From: Pinus tabuliformis | Lineage: Eukaryota > Streptophyta > Pinopsida > Pinales > Pinaceae | Length of the DNA stretch: 64,000 nt | Direction of reading: 5' to 3' | Assembly (NCBI GenBank): GCA_031772625.1 | Contig: CM062804.1 | Location: 278,212,598 to 278,276,597, forward strand | In this document: positions 33,314 to 43,412 of the stretch, piece after piece | How the letters are laid out: each line of letters begins with the position of its first letter | Numbering within the stretch: position 1 is the stretch's first letter | The notes under the pieces: model-generated | Seen by the model: the letters and a program-made list of their open reading frames with translations, nothing else | Databases searched by the model: none | What the model was told of the DNA's origin: nothing | Made by a program: the position numbers and the translations under genes

Positions 33314-34518
33314 TGATGCAGGAGCATCCAACACTCGTCGTGAAAGGGAGGAATCCAAAAGCGGAGCTAAGAGGAAGACATCAACCAAGGGAGAAAAATA
33401 GGGAAAAATATGTTTTAAAATAGATTTAAAGATGGAATGGATAAAATCTCGAGGAGACTTATCAATGTAATCTGCCATGTGTTATATGCATGTATACGTA
33501 CAGAGCTTTCGGGGTTTTGGCTAGAGGATTGATCGGATCCTTCCATGATCCAGTCCAACAATGCGTCCACATATATATGTATGTCATTAACCTGCATGTT
33601 CAAGTGTGGAGGAGAGAGCAGTAGATAGACAAGATGTAGTCGAAAGGAGACTTTGTTCTAAGGTTGAAATGCCTTAGTTGTAATTGTGCTGCGTATATTA
33701 TAATAAATATGTGTTTTGTGTTTACAGTGTGTCTATGTAGTATATCTCCTTTCCAATTCTATTTGTATATGTGTGTGCGAATGGTTTAAATCTCGGTTGC
33801 ATGCATGTGATTGACCATCGACCATAGTAGGATCGATGGTGATCCAAGATATAGCGTTAACTGTTATATATATGCATGTCGCATGTGAACGCAGGTGGGA
33901 AGAGAACGATGTTTAAAGCACAAAGATTCTATCAAAATGGCGAGAATACATAGGAACCATTGAAGCTAAAAGATCAATGGTCCAAAACCAAATATCGCAT
34001 CGGTAGAACCATTATAATGATATCGAAATGGCCTCCGTCTAAGAGTGATAGCGATATGCGATTAAATCGCAACTGTCAGATCAGAAGTCAGATTGATGGC
34101 CTTGATGGGATCACTAATCGCATTTTAGAAGGGGAAAGGTTGGCAGCGATGGAACACCGATGGCCGATAATGCAGTATCGCTGAATAGCCAATCGACGAT
34201 CGGGACAGTCAAAGATCGGAGGTTGGAGTAGCTCTGTGGAATGGCGTGAAGGAATAGACCTGCCGTTATTCATAGAGGCAGGTCTATAATGTTTGAAGTT
34301 TGCCTTTGGTGTTCCAGTGGGGTTTTAAGGCTTGAATGCCTATGTGTAGCCTCCGATGATAAAAAACACCCAATAAGTGTTGTGGTCCATGGACTTAAAA
34401 GGCATAGAGCCTAAAGAAACACTTCTGATAGGCTTAGTGGGCCATAACCCATAGGCCTCAAGATCAATTATTTAAAGGAAAGGGATTTTGGTTAAACCCC
34501 AATTTCTCATTCGCATCA
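33314..34518 (+). repeat. Complete left LTR of the short element
   Basis: It is the most diverged of the four LTR copies. It contains an ATTATAATAAATATGTGTTT stretch (about 33697-33716) that could hold the polyadenylation signal (AATAAA). It ends at GCATCA, before the primer site. Confidence 0.85.
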
Positions 34519-35059
34519 TTTGGTATCAAAGCAGATGAATATTCTACGTGCAAGAGAAGAGGAAGGATTTTAGAGAAGAGGAGAAGGAGGTACATTTGAT
34601 CAAGTATGAAGAGTTATGGTCTTACTTTCGCACAGAGAATGATCGCAGAAGGTGAGAAGATTGCAGCAATAGCCTATGAGCAAGGAGTGCTCAAGAGAAG
34701 CTAAGAACAACTTCCAATTGTAGTTGGGTAGAAGTTGTTGAGGCACCACCACAGTTGCAATTGTGGGTAGAGTTATCTTAGAGATAACAATTCCAGCAAA
34801 GGAAGTGTTGGGTAGAATTGTTAGTCAACAAGAGGTTCGACAAGAGAACCATGGAACTTGCCAAAAGACCAAGTCCAGAGGAGAGCTTTGTGAGGTAAGT
34901 GGCAGCAGGAAGGACTTGCTATTGTAGAGGCTTGGTTGCAGCTCACAGAAGACCATGAAGGCAGTTCCACTGAAGAAGTGAAGTATCAGTGGGTAGAATT
35001 ACTAAGGACAAGGAGAAGCATATGACCAGGAGGTCATAAATGTTTGTGCCTCGGGAGTC
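34519..35059 (+). other. Interior of the short LTR element
   Basis: Primer-binding site at 34521-34532, then purine-rich sequence (AGAAGAGGAAGGATTTTAG) without a long ORF. It ends GCCTCGGGAGTC before the next LTR copy. About 500 bp of it recur at 35714-36214 and 36869-37369. Confidence 0.8.
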
Positions 35060-36214
35060 TGATGCAGGAGCATCCAACACCCTTAGTCAAAGGGAGGAAT
35101 CCAAAAGCGGAGTGAAGTGGAAGACGTGGACCAAGGGAGCAAAACAGGGAAAAATTTGTTTTAAAACAGATTTAAAGATGGAATGGATAAAGTCTCAAGG
35201 AGACTTATCAATGTAATTTTCAATGTGTTATATGCATGTATGCGTAGAGAGATTTTAGGCTTTTGGATAGAGGATTGATCGGATCCTTCTGTGATCCAAT
35301 CCAACAATGCTTCCATATATATGTATGTCATGAACCTGCGTGTTCAAGTGTGGAGGAGAGAGCAGTAGATAGGCAAGATGTAGTCGAAAGGAGACTCTGT
35401 TCTAAGGCATAAATGCCTTAGTTGTAATTGTGTTGCGTATATTATAATAAATATGTGTTTTGTGTTTATAGCATGTCTGTGTAGTATGTCTCCTTTCCAA
35501 TTCTCTTTGTATATGTGTGCAGGAACGGTTTAAATCCTGGTTGCATGCATGCGATCGACCATCGACCACAGTAGGATCGATGGAAATCCAAGATATAGCA
35601 TTAACTGTTATATATATGCATGTCGCATGTGACTCAGGTGGGCAGAGATGTGTGTTTGAATCACAAAGACTCCATCAAAATGGTGGGAATACACAAGAAC
35701 AGTTGAAGTTGAAGAGGAAGGATTTTAGAGAAGAGGAGAAGGAGGTACATTTGATCAAGTATGAAGAGTTATGGTCTTACTGTCGCACAGAGAATGATCG
35801 CAGAAGGTGAGAAGATTGCAGCAATAGCCTAAGAGCAAGGAGTGCTCAAGAGAAGCTAAGAACAACTTCCAACTGTAGTTGGGTAGAAGTTGTTGAGGCA
35901 CCTCCACAGTTGCAATTGTGGGTAGAGTTGTCTTAGAGATAACAATTCCAGCAAAGGAAGTGTTGGGTAGAATTGTTAGTCAACAAGAGGTTCGACGAGA
36001 GAACCATAGAGCTTGCCAAAAGACCAAGTCCAGAGGAGAGCTTGGTGAGGTAAGTGGCAGCAGGAAGGACTTGCTATTGTAGAGGCTTGGTTGCAGCTCA
36101 CAGAAGACCATGAAGGCAGTTCCACTGAAGAAGTGAAGTATCAGTGGGTAGAATTGCTAAGGACAAGGAGAAGCATATGACCAGGAGGTCATAAATTTTT
36201 GTGCCTCGGGAGTC
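35060..36214 (+). repeat. Tandem unit 1: truncated LTR joined to interior
   Basis: The LTR part ends after GTTGAAGTTGAA at 35713 and continues directly as GAGGAAGG of the interior. The join lost the 3' half of the LTR, the primer site and the first interior bases. A short GAA-rich overlap exists at the junction. Its LTR part is almost identical to that of the right LTR at 37370. Confidence 0.9.
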
Positions 36215-37369
36215 TGATGCAGGAGCATCCAACACCCTTAGTCAAAGGGAGGAATCCAAAAGCGGAGTGAAGAGGAAGACGTGGACCAAGGGAGCAAAAC
36301 AGGGAAAAATTTGTTTTAAAACAGATTTAAAGATGGAATGGATAAAGTCTCGAGGAGACTTATCAATGTAATCTTCCATGTGTTATATGCATGTATGCGT
36401 AGAGAGATTTTAGGCTTTTGGCTAGAGGATTGATCGGATCCTTCCGTGATCCAATCCAACAATGCTTCCATATATATGTATGTCATGAACCTGCATGTTC
36501 AAGTGTGAAGGAGAGAGTAGTAGATAGACAAGATGTAGTCGAAAGGAGACTTTGTTCTAAGGCATAAATGCCTTAGTTGTAATTGTGTTGCGTATATTAT
36601 AATAAATATGTGTTTTGTGTTTATAGCATGTCTGTGTAGTATGTCTCCTTTCCAATTCTCTTTGTATATGTGTGCGCGAATGGTTTAAATCCTGGTTGCA
36701 TGCATGCGATCGACCATCGACCACAGTAGGATCGATGGCGATCCAAGATATAGCATTAACTGTTATATATATGCATGTCGCATGTGACTCAGGTGGGCAG
36801 AGATGTGTGTTTGAATCACAAAGACTCCATCAAAATGGTGGGAATACACAAGAACAGTTGAAGTTGAAGAGGAAGGATTTTAGAGAAGAGGAGAAGGAGG
36901 TACATTTGATCAAGTATGAAGAGTTATGGTCTTACTTTCGCACAGAGAATGATCGCAGAAGGTGAGAAGATTGCAGCAATAGCCTATGAGCAAGGAGTGC
37001 TCAAGAGAAGCTAAGAACAACTTCCAATTGTAGTTGGGTAGAAGTTGTTGAGGCACCACCACAGTTGCAATTGTGGGTAGAGTTATCTTAGAGATAACAA
37101 TTCCAGCAAAGGAAGTGTTGGGTAGAATTGTTAGTCAACAAGAGGTTCGACAAGAGAACCATGGAACTTGCCAAAAGACCAAGTCCAGAGGAGAGCTTTG
37201 TGAGGTAAGTGGCAGCAGGAAGGACTTGCTATTGTAGAGGCTTGGTTGCAGCTCACAGAAGACCATGAAGGCAGTTCCACTGAAGAAGTGAAGTATCAGT
37301 GGGTAGAATTACTAAGGACAAGGAGAAGCATATGACCAGGAGGTCATAAATGTTTGTGCCTCGGGAGTC
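36215..37369 (+). repeat. Tandem unit 2: truncated LTR joined to interior
   Basis: Same junction as unit 1, exactly 1155 bp later. It carries different markers: its LTR part reads GCGCGAATGG where unit 1 and the right LTR read TGCAGGAACGG, and its interior matches 34557-35059 better than unit 1's interior. Confidence 0.9.
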
Positions 37370-38571
37370 TGATGCAGGAGCATCCAACACCCTTAGTCAA
37401 AGGGAGGAATCCAAAATCGGAGTGAAGTGGAAGACGTGGACCAAGGGAGCAAAACAGGGAAAAATTTGTTTCAAAACAGATTTAAAGATGGAATGGATAA
37501 AGTCTCAAGGAGACTTATCAATGTAATTTTCCATGTGTTATATGCATGTATGCGTAGAGAGATTTTAGGCTTTTGGATAGAGGATTGATCGGATCCTTCT
37601 GTGATCCAATCCAACAATGCTTCCATATATATGTATGTCATGAACCTGCGTGTTCAAGTGTGGAGGAGAGAGCAGTAGATAGGCAAGATGTAGTCGAAAG
37701 GAGACTCTGTTCTAAGGCATAAATGCCTTAGTTGTAATTGTGTTGCGTATATTATAATAAATATGTGTTTTGTGTTTATAGCATGTCTGTGTAGTATGTC
37801 TCCTTTCCAATTCTCTTTGTATATGTGTGCAGGAACGGTTTAAATCCTGGTTGCATGCATGCGATCGACCATCGACCACAGTAGGATCGATGGAAATCCA
37901 AGATATAGCATTAACTGTTATATATATGCATGTCGCATGTGACTCAGGTGGGCAGAGATGTGTGTTTGAATCACAAAGACTCCATCAAAATGGTGGGAAT
38001 ACACAAGAACAGTTGAAGTTGAAAGATTAATGGTCCAAAATCAAATACCGCACCGGCAGAACCATTATAATGATATCAGAATGGCCTTTGTATAAGAGTG
38101 ATAGCGATATGTGATTAAAAAACAACCATCAGATCATAAGTCAGATCGACAGCCCTGATGGGATTGTTAATCGCATTTCAGAAGGGGAAAGGTTGGTGGC
38201 GATGGAACGTTGATGGCCGATAATTCGGTATCGCTGAATAGCCGATCGATGATCGGGACAGTCAGAGATCAGAGGTTGGAGCAGCTCTGTGGAATGGTGT
38301 GAAGGAGCAGACCCGCTCATATTCATAGATGTGGGTCTATAATGTTTGAAGTCCGCCTTTGGTGTTCTGGCGGGGTTTTAAGGCTTGAATGCCTATGTGT
38401 AGCCTCTGATGATGGAAAAGACCCAATAAGTGTTGTGGTCCATGGACTTAAAAGGCATAGAGCCTAAAGAAACGCTTCTAATAGGCTTAGTGGGCCATAA
38501 CCCACAATCCTCAAGATCGATTATTTAAATGAAAGGGATTTTGGTTAAACCCCAATTTCTCATTCCCATCA
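37370..38571 (+). repeat. Complete right LTR of the short element
   Basis: Full-length LTR ending CATTCCCATCA. It retains the 3' half missing from units 1 and 2. Confidence 0.88.
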
Positions 38572-38599
38572 AAAATCCAAGTAGGTAATTAGCATCTTT

Positions 38600-39366
38600 T
38601 GTTCTACTCCTTTAGTTTATGTTGATAACACATCCTTTGAAGCCTTTGAAAAGAATACTAAAGGAATTGGTATGAAGTTGTTAACTTAGATGGGTTATGA
38701 AGGAGGAGGTCTCAGAATCAATGGAAAAAGTCTCACTAATCCTATCAAGGTGAAGGAGCGACTACGAAATGAAGGATTGGATTACGGCCTTGGAGAGTTT
38801 TTAGAGTGTTATAAAATTGTGGAGGCAAAGAAATCATCAAGTGATGATATTTCACACTGTGATGGTAGTGATAATGGAAATTTCTCTCACAAGAGAGATG
38901 AATGTTTCAAAGGACATGAAAATTCTAGTCGTCATCATCAAAGTAACAGCCAAAGGGATAGGTATCAGTGTCATGGGAATTTTGAAAATGTTGGTGATTT
39001 TAATTATTTATGGGACATGTTTCCTTGCACATTTTGTGATGCATTTGACCATTGTATGGTTGATTGTGAGAAACAAAAAGTGATGGTCAAGAGAATGGAC
39101 CAAATCCTTTGGTGCAAAGTATGAAGGACCTCCCTCAAGTTTCAATACTTTCTTATCGATGGGCAAGCAAAAGCATTTTTCAACCCACATAACATGAATG
39201 GGTGCCAAATTGAAAGGTGTTGGAAACTTCATTCGGAACATCATCTCAAGAAGGAAAAAGAGCTCATGCGTTCCTTTATAAGGAAAGTGAAAGGTGGAAA
39301 AGAGGAAACTGGTGTAGTTCTTGAAGCTTCCTTCAAAGGAGAGCGAGTACAAAAAGAGAACCCATA
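38600..39366 (+). pseudogene. C-terminal part of the gag-like gene with a G-patch and zinc knuckle
   Basis: A segment FEKNTKGIGMKLLT, one stop, then an open stretch 38690-39124: MGYEGGGLRINGKSLTNPIK (G-patch, Gly-rich, RNA-linked) and a His/Ser-rich linker. CTFCDAFDHCMVDC follows (C-X2-C-X4-H-X4-C knuckle). A frameshift then leads to NGCQIERCWKLHSEHH and a basic tail ending near 39366. G-patch plus knuckle suggests an RNA-binding gag used by a non-autonomous element; this is inference. No protease or polymerase follows. Confidence 0.6.
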
Positions 39367-40142
39367 ATCCTAGGATAGTCAAAGGATGGGTAGACTATTT
39401 TGTTTAGTTTTATTTCGTTGTAATATTATAAATACTCGTTATACATTACCGTTTGGGTAGTTTGTAAAGTGAAGACATGAAAAATCACTTAATTGCAATA
39501 AAAAAACTTTCTTTAACATGTTATGTTGTTTTGTCTTGAAGATAATTCCTATTGTTTGAGTACCTTTTGGGATGAGCATTAGTATGTCATCGAGTATGTC
39601 TACAATTGCGTCATGTACTCATTGATACAAGTGTTTGAAGATGAATCTTGTTTTTGAATGTAATTTTTGATAAATATTATGCAAAAGATGACTACGTTTA
39701 TCCAGCAAAATCCAAGTATGTCATTCAATAAATGCATCTAGTGTACCTAAGAGTACACGTGTAGTTTGAGGACAATAAAGAAAACTATGAATTGGTGCAT
39801 TGTAAGAATTGAGTTGTTTCTAATTTCCAAGATAAAAAATCAAGTTTGTATTCAACAAAGAGAGACATCAAGATCAAGTTTGATCGAGTCAGGGAAAATG
39901 GTTTTCGAGAGAATGTTCATATTCCATCCATCGAAGTTTTTGTTCCTGCATGGTTAGAAGAATTGTGGATTGATTCTTGATAGTAAGATAAGGACTTCAT
40001 GCATAGGATAGGTGGAGTACAATGATTGGAGCTTGAAGGCACCAATTGAAACAGAACGAAAGGATTGATATTGGAGAATTTTATGCAATTTTTCCACATT
40101 TATTTTCCAAGAGAAGTTAATATTTTAGGGCGCAAAAGTTCC
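39367..40142 (+). other. 3' untranslated tail of the gag-only element
   Basis: No coding sequence seen between the gag remnant and the purine tract. Confidence 0.5.
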
Positions 40143-40155
40143 TAGTGGGGAGGTA
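40143..40155 (+). promoter_or_regulatory. Polypurine tract of the gag-only element
   Basis: TAGTGGGGAGGTA directly precedes the 3' LTR at 40156. Confidence 0.75.
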
Positions 40156-41137
40156 TGATCTGAAAATCAAAATTAGGCTAAAAAATGAAAATTCCTAGAA
40201 TCTCCTAAAATTGGCATGAATTCGTAGTGTTCATCTTCTTGATTCCAATGATGCTTGAATCACCTAAATACAATGTTATATGAAGAATTTATACTGTTCT
40301 CAAGGTTTTGACCAACAATAAAAATAATTTGCAGGTAGATTGACTAGGCTATTGAATGGGCAGTCTGTACTGGTTATGTCATGATGATTTAAGCATGCCA
40401 ACTGGGCGTATGGTGGACGATTCATAGCTCTCCAACTATCGACTCAATATAGGATGGTTGGCATCATTTGATTGGTTCATGATGTTTGGGTGGCCCAATA
40501 GGAGGCTGGCACATTGATCCAGATTTAGACAGGAACACAAAAAATTACAGAAAAAAAAAAAAAAAAGAAGAAGAAGAAGATAAATATAGATATGCAACAA
40601 AAATAATACTTCATTTCATTAATGTAAAATATTGAAATATGATTACAAACAAAAATGGAAATAAACCAGCTAGGGTGATGGTAGCTTATCTCAGAGAAGA
40701 GATGTGACAACTACATGCCTCTCAACTATGTTACAATGAGGCTCGAATGCCTATTTATTTTTGAGAAACAATGGAAAACCCTAAACATCCAAAAACCTAA
40801 CCCTAGGAGATGAAGCGCCAAACTATGGGCCCCGTTTTGGGTAGATTGGTACATCAACTTCCCGAGGTCATAACTTTGGCATATGATCTGACACACACTA
40901 TAGCTCATTAGAAACATATGTCCAAGGACTACAACTTTGGGAAAAGAAACATCGGTCCATGGACCCATGTTTCTCCCTGCTTTCCCGAAAGACGTCGTTT
41001 AGGGCCTCAAAACGACTCCAGAAGTTCAGGACCAGAAAAATTGCTAAAAATAGTAAATTGTGCTACAATTAAGGAAACTGAAAAACTAAAAGAGACAGTT
41101 GTGGGGGTCTAAGTGGGATAGGTGGGTGGCCACCAAC

Positions 41138-41166
41138 ATCTACCTAGATCATTCCTCCCCCCTTAG
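41138..41166 (-). promoter_or_regulatory. Polypurine tract of the gypsy derivative
   Basis: On the - strand, CCTAAGGGGGGAGGAA (41152-41167) directly precedes the LTR ending at 41151. Confidence 0.75.
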
Positions 41167-41252
41167 GAAGCAATGGTCACCATTGTGTTAAGTTCCTCCA
41201 TGAGATGAGGAAACTATTGTTGAACTTTGTCCCTGGTGAGTTGTTCTGCAAT

Positions 41253-41651
41253 CTATGATGTGTCAAGTAATGGTGGGAAGCATGGTTGGGGGTGGTCCAT
41301 ATTGAACACTCGGTGCAAGCAAAGGAATGGGGGAATGTTGTGCTCCAAATAATTGTTTCTCATAGCCTTGGTAATGGTGTAAGCACCATATTGGAGTGCT
41401 CTGAGCTTCCGATGGGCTCTAGTAAGGCGTTCTTTCTGTAGATGGAACCAAACCTTATCGCCCACTTGAAACTTATGTGGTAGCTGATGTTGATCATGTC
41501 GTTGTAGGTACTTGGCATTTTCCAGAATGGAGCGATGACATATCGACCCGTTAGGTAGAGGTGCTCTAGGAGTGAGATCGAATGAATGCTTGACCTGACA
41601 GTGCAACGGTACCCCTGTGGGTGACGAGAAGATGTTCATGTATTCTCTCAT
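41253..41651 (-). CDS. RT N-terminus fused in frame to integrase C-terminus
   Basis: A 132-codon open frame. The first part, EYMNIFSSPTGVPLHCQVKH followed by DLTPRAPLPNGS, is the N-terminal edge of a Ty3/gypsy RT. It passes at about HRSILEN into KYLQRHDQHQLPHKFQVGDK, KVWFHLQKERL and HRVFNMDHPQP, the C-terminal part of integrase. Everything between (RT palm, RNase H, integrase core) is deleted, but the frame is kept. No enzymatic activity is expected. Confidence 0.8.
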   Translation of the reverse strand: MREYMNIFSSPTGVPLHCQVKHSFDLTPRAPLPNGSICHRSILENAKYLQRHDQHQLPHKFQVGDKVWFHLQKERLTRAHRKLRALQYGAYTITKAMRNNYLEHNIPPFLCLHRVFNMDHPQPCFPPLLDTS

Positions 41652-41663
41652 GATTGTATCCCT

Positions 41664-42179
41664 CTACTGCTGTTGTTGCATAGAGGAACCCTTCACAAGG
41701 TTCATGGCTATGGTGACGATCTTCCCCTTACTTTTGGGGCGAACCAAACAAAAAATGAATTTCCTAGTCTGGGGGATGAGCTTGCTGCATTTCTTAGCAG
41801 CGATCAAAGAGGTGGTGGTAGGTGGGGCTACCTCCAGTATCCTATATAATGAATTACCCAAAGAAATAATAACAGCGTGAGGCCTTGACTCATACACAAC
41901 ATGTCGCCTCCATAAGTATGGTTGGCCTAATAATACATAAAAAACATAAAGCTATGCAACATCACACAATACCTCATCTATGAAGGGCTTGATGCTATAG
42001 GGAAGGCGACATTGCTGGCAGACACGAAGATCTCGTCCTTGGTGAAGCCAACCAATACTGTATAGCTGCGGATGTGTTGTAGTTGGTAGGCCCAACTGCT
42101 TCACGACCACTTCAGAAATGAGGTTCCTTTGGTTGCCACTGTCGACAATGAATTGCAGCAGCAAACCCTTCACCCACAT
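41664..42179 (-). pseudogene. Protease domain of the gypsy derivative
   Basis: The - strand reads FIVDSGNQRNLISEVVVKQL (retropepsin active site D-S-G-N), LPYSIKPFIDEVLCDV, a stop at 41949-41951, then YVFYVLLGQPYLWRRHVVYE (the conserved LLGQPY/W motif) and on into the pol linker at 41664-41897. One stop inside. Confidence 0.75.
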
Positions 42180-42189
42180 TTGTGAGTGG

Positions 42190-43398
42190 AAAAGATGTTC
42201 CCCCTCCTCTTGATCTTCAGGATCATTCTTCTAGATCTTCGTGGTGGCAAAAGTGGCATTGGGCTCCGCATCAATGAGCTGCTTCCCTTTTCCATTCCCC
42301 TTGTTGAGTTCAGACTCAGGGTTAGAACATGCATATGGTTTTGAAGCCTTCAACTCAGCCACCAGCGATTATTTGCTCTGACACTCACTTATGTTGTGAG
42401 TGGGGCTCTTATGGAACTGACACCATTTTCCTGTGTTCTTCTTTGACTTTGTGGTGTTGTTCTTTTCTTGCGGCTTCAACGGGTTGTATTGGGTCTCTTT
42501 GTCTTCGCTTCGTCCTTGGTTCTACGATTTGGGGAAGCCTTTCCCTTGCTTTGGATTCACGGTTCCAAGGTCTCGCTTCAGCTATTTAAACTTCTGCTCG
42601 ATTTTGACATCGTATCGATACGTCCTGCCGAGTGAGGAGATGTTAAGGAACTCCATATCATCCTAGATGTACCTGTGTAAGCAGTCGTTGTATTTGAGTA
42701 CCAAATTCAGCTCAGAATCCTTGATACCCAACTTTGTGCAAAGGGTATGAAAAATATTTGTGAACTATTGAATGTCTTGGTCCCTTCCCTACTGCAGCGT
42801 GGTCCACTTTATGTATTTGTCCTCATAGATTTTGACAGGGTAGTACTTCTCCTTTATAGTGTCCTGGAATGAATTCCAAGTGGGAGCGGATGAAAATAGT
42901 GAGTTCGTACATTCATCCTTCTGCTCACAGTAGGTTTCCCACCAGTCCTTTATGTGGGGGGCTTCTTTGAGAAGTGAAAAAGTGATTTTTTGTTGGCTAG
43001 AAAAATCATGAATAGAAAAATACCCTTGTAGCATATTTAACCATTTATCTACGACATCTGCATCTATTTGACCCTCGAATATGGGGATTTCAAAATTAAC
43101 TTGTACCTTAAAGTGTGTGGTGCTTCCAGAGTAGCTGTTGGAAGCCGATGCGTCGCCTCTGGGTAGTCGCTAAAGGATCTTAGCGAAGTTTTCCATCATC
43201 GCGTTCCTTTGTCGCTCGAAGGCTTCTTCGAGCAAGATTTTGATAGGATCTCCTACCCCCTCATCTTTCTCTTCATTTTCCATGGGAGGTCGTCGGGATT
43301 TGCGAGGCTGGTCTTGCAAAGGTTCGACCAGTTCAAGCCCTAACTCCTTATATTGCGACCTCGTTGGGGACATGCAAAGAAAGGAAGAGAAAGAGTAG
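42190..43398 (-). pseudogene. Gag of the gypsy derivative (broken)
   Basis: Starts near 43375 (MSPTRSQYKELGLELVEPLQ, then a Glu/Lys-rich linker). The capsid part, 42789-43034 plus flanks, contains WLNMLQGYFSIHDFSSQQKI, WWETYCEQKD and PTWNSFQDTIKEKYYPV, typical of the retrotrans_gag family. A Lys/Thr-rich stretch and a WCQFHKSPTHNISECQSK zinc-binding segment come before the protease. Four or more in-frame stops. Confidence 0.8.
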
Positions 43399-43400
43399 AT

Positions 43401-43412
43401 GCTCTGATACCA
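43401..43412 (-). promoter_or_regulatory. Primer-binding site, tRNA-iMet (perfect)
   Basis: On the - strand TGGTATCAGAGC starts one base after the LTR. This is the canonical plant tRNA-iMet site. Confidence 0.92.

Larger units (their letters stand above)
33314..38571 (+). mobile_element. Short non-autonomous LTR element expanded into a tandem array
   Basis: Outer LTRs at 33314-34518 (1205 bp) and 37370-38571 (1202 bp) start TGATGCAGGAGC and end CATTCSCATCA. After LTR 1 come the primer site TGGTATCAAAGC (34521-34532) and about 540 bp of interior. Then two 1155-bp units follow (35060-36214, 36215-37369), each made of the first 654 bp of the LTR joined to about 500 bp of interior. No protein domain is recognised. 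The 97-codon open stretches at 35517 and 36672 read from LTR into interior across the junction and are products of the rearrangement. Confidence 0.9.

Noticed and set aside
35517-36965. Duplicated 97-codon genes
   Set aside because: Both open frames run from LTR into interior across a deletion junction; they exist because the unit was duplicated, not because of protein selection.
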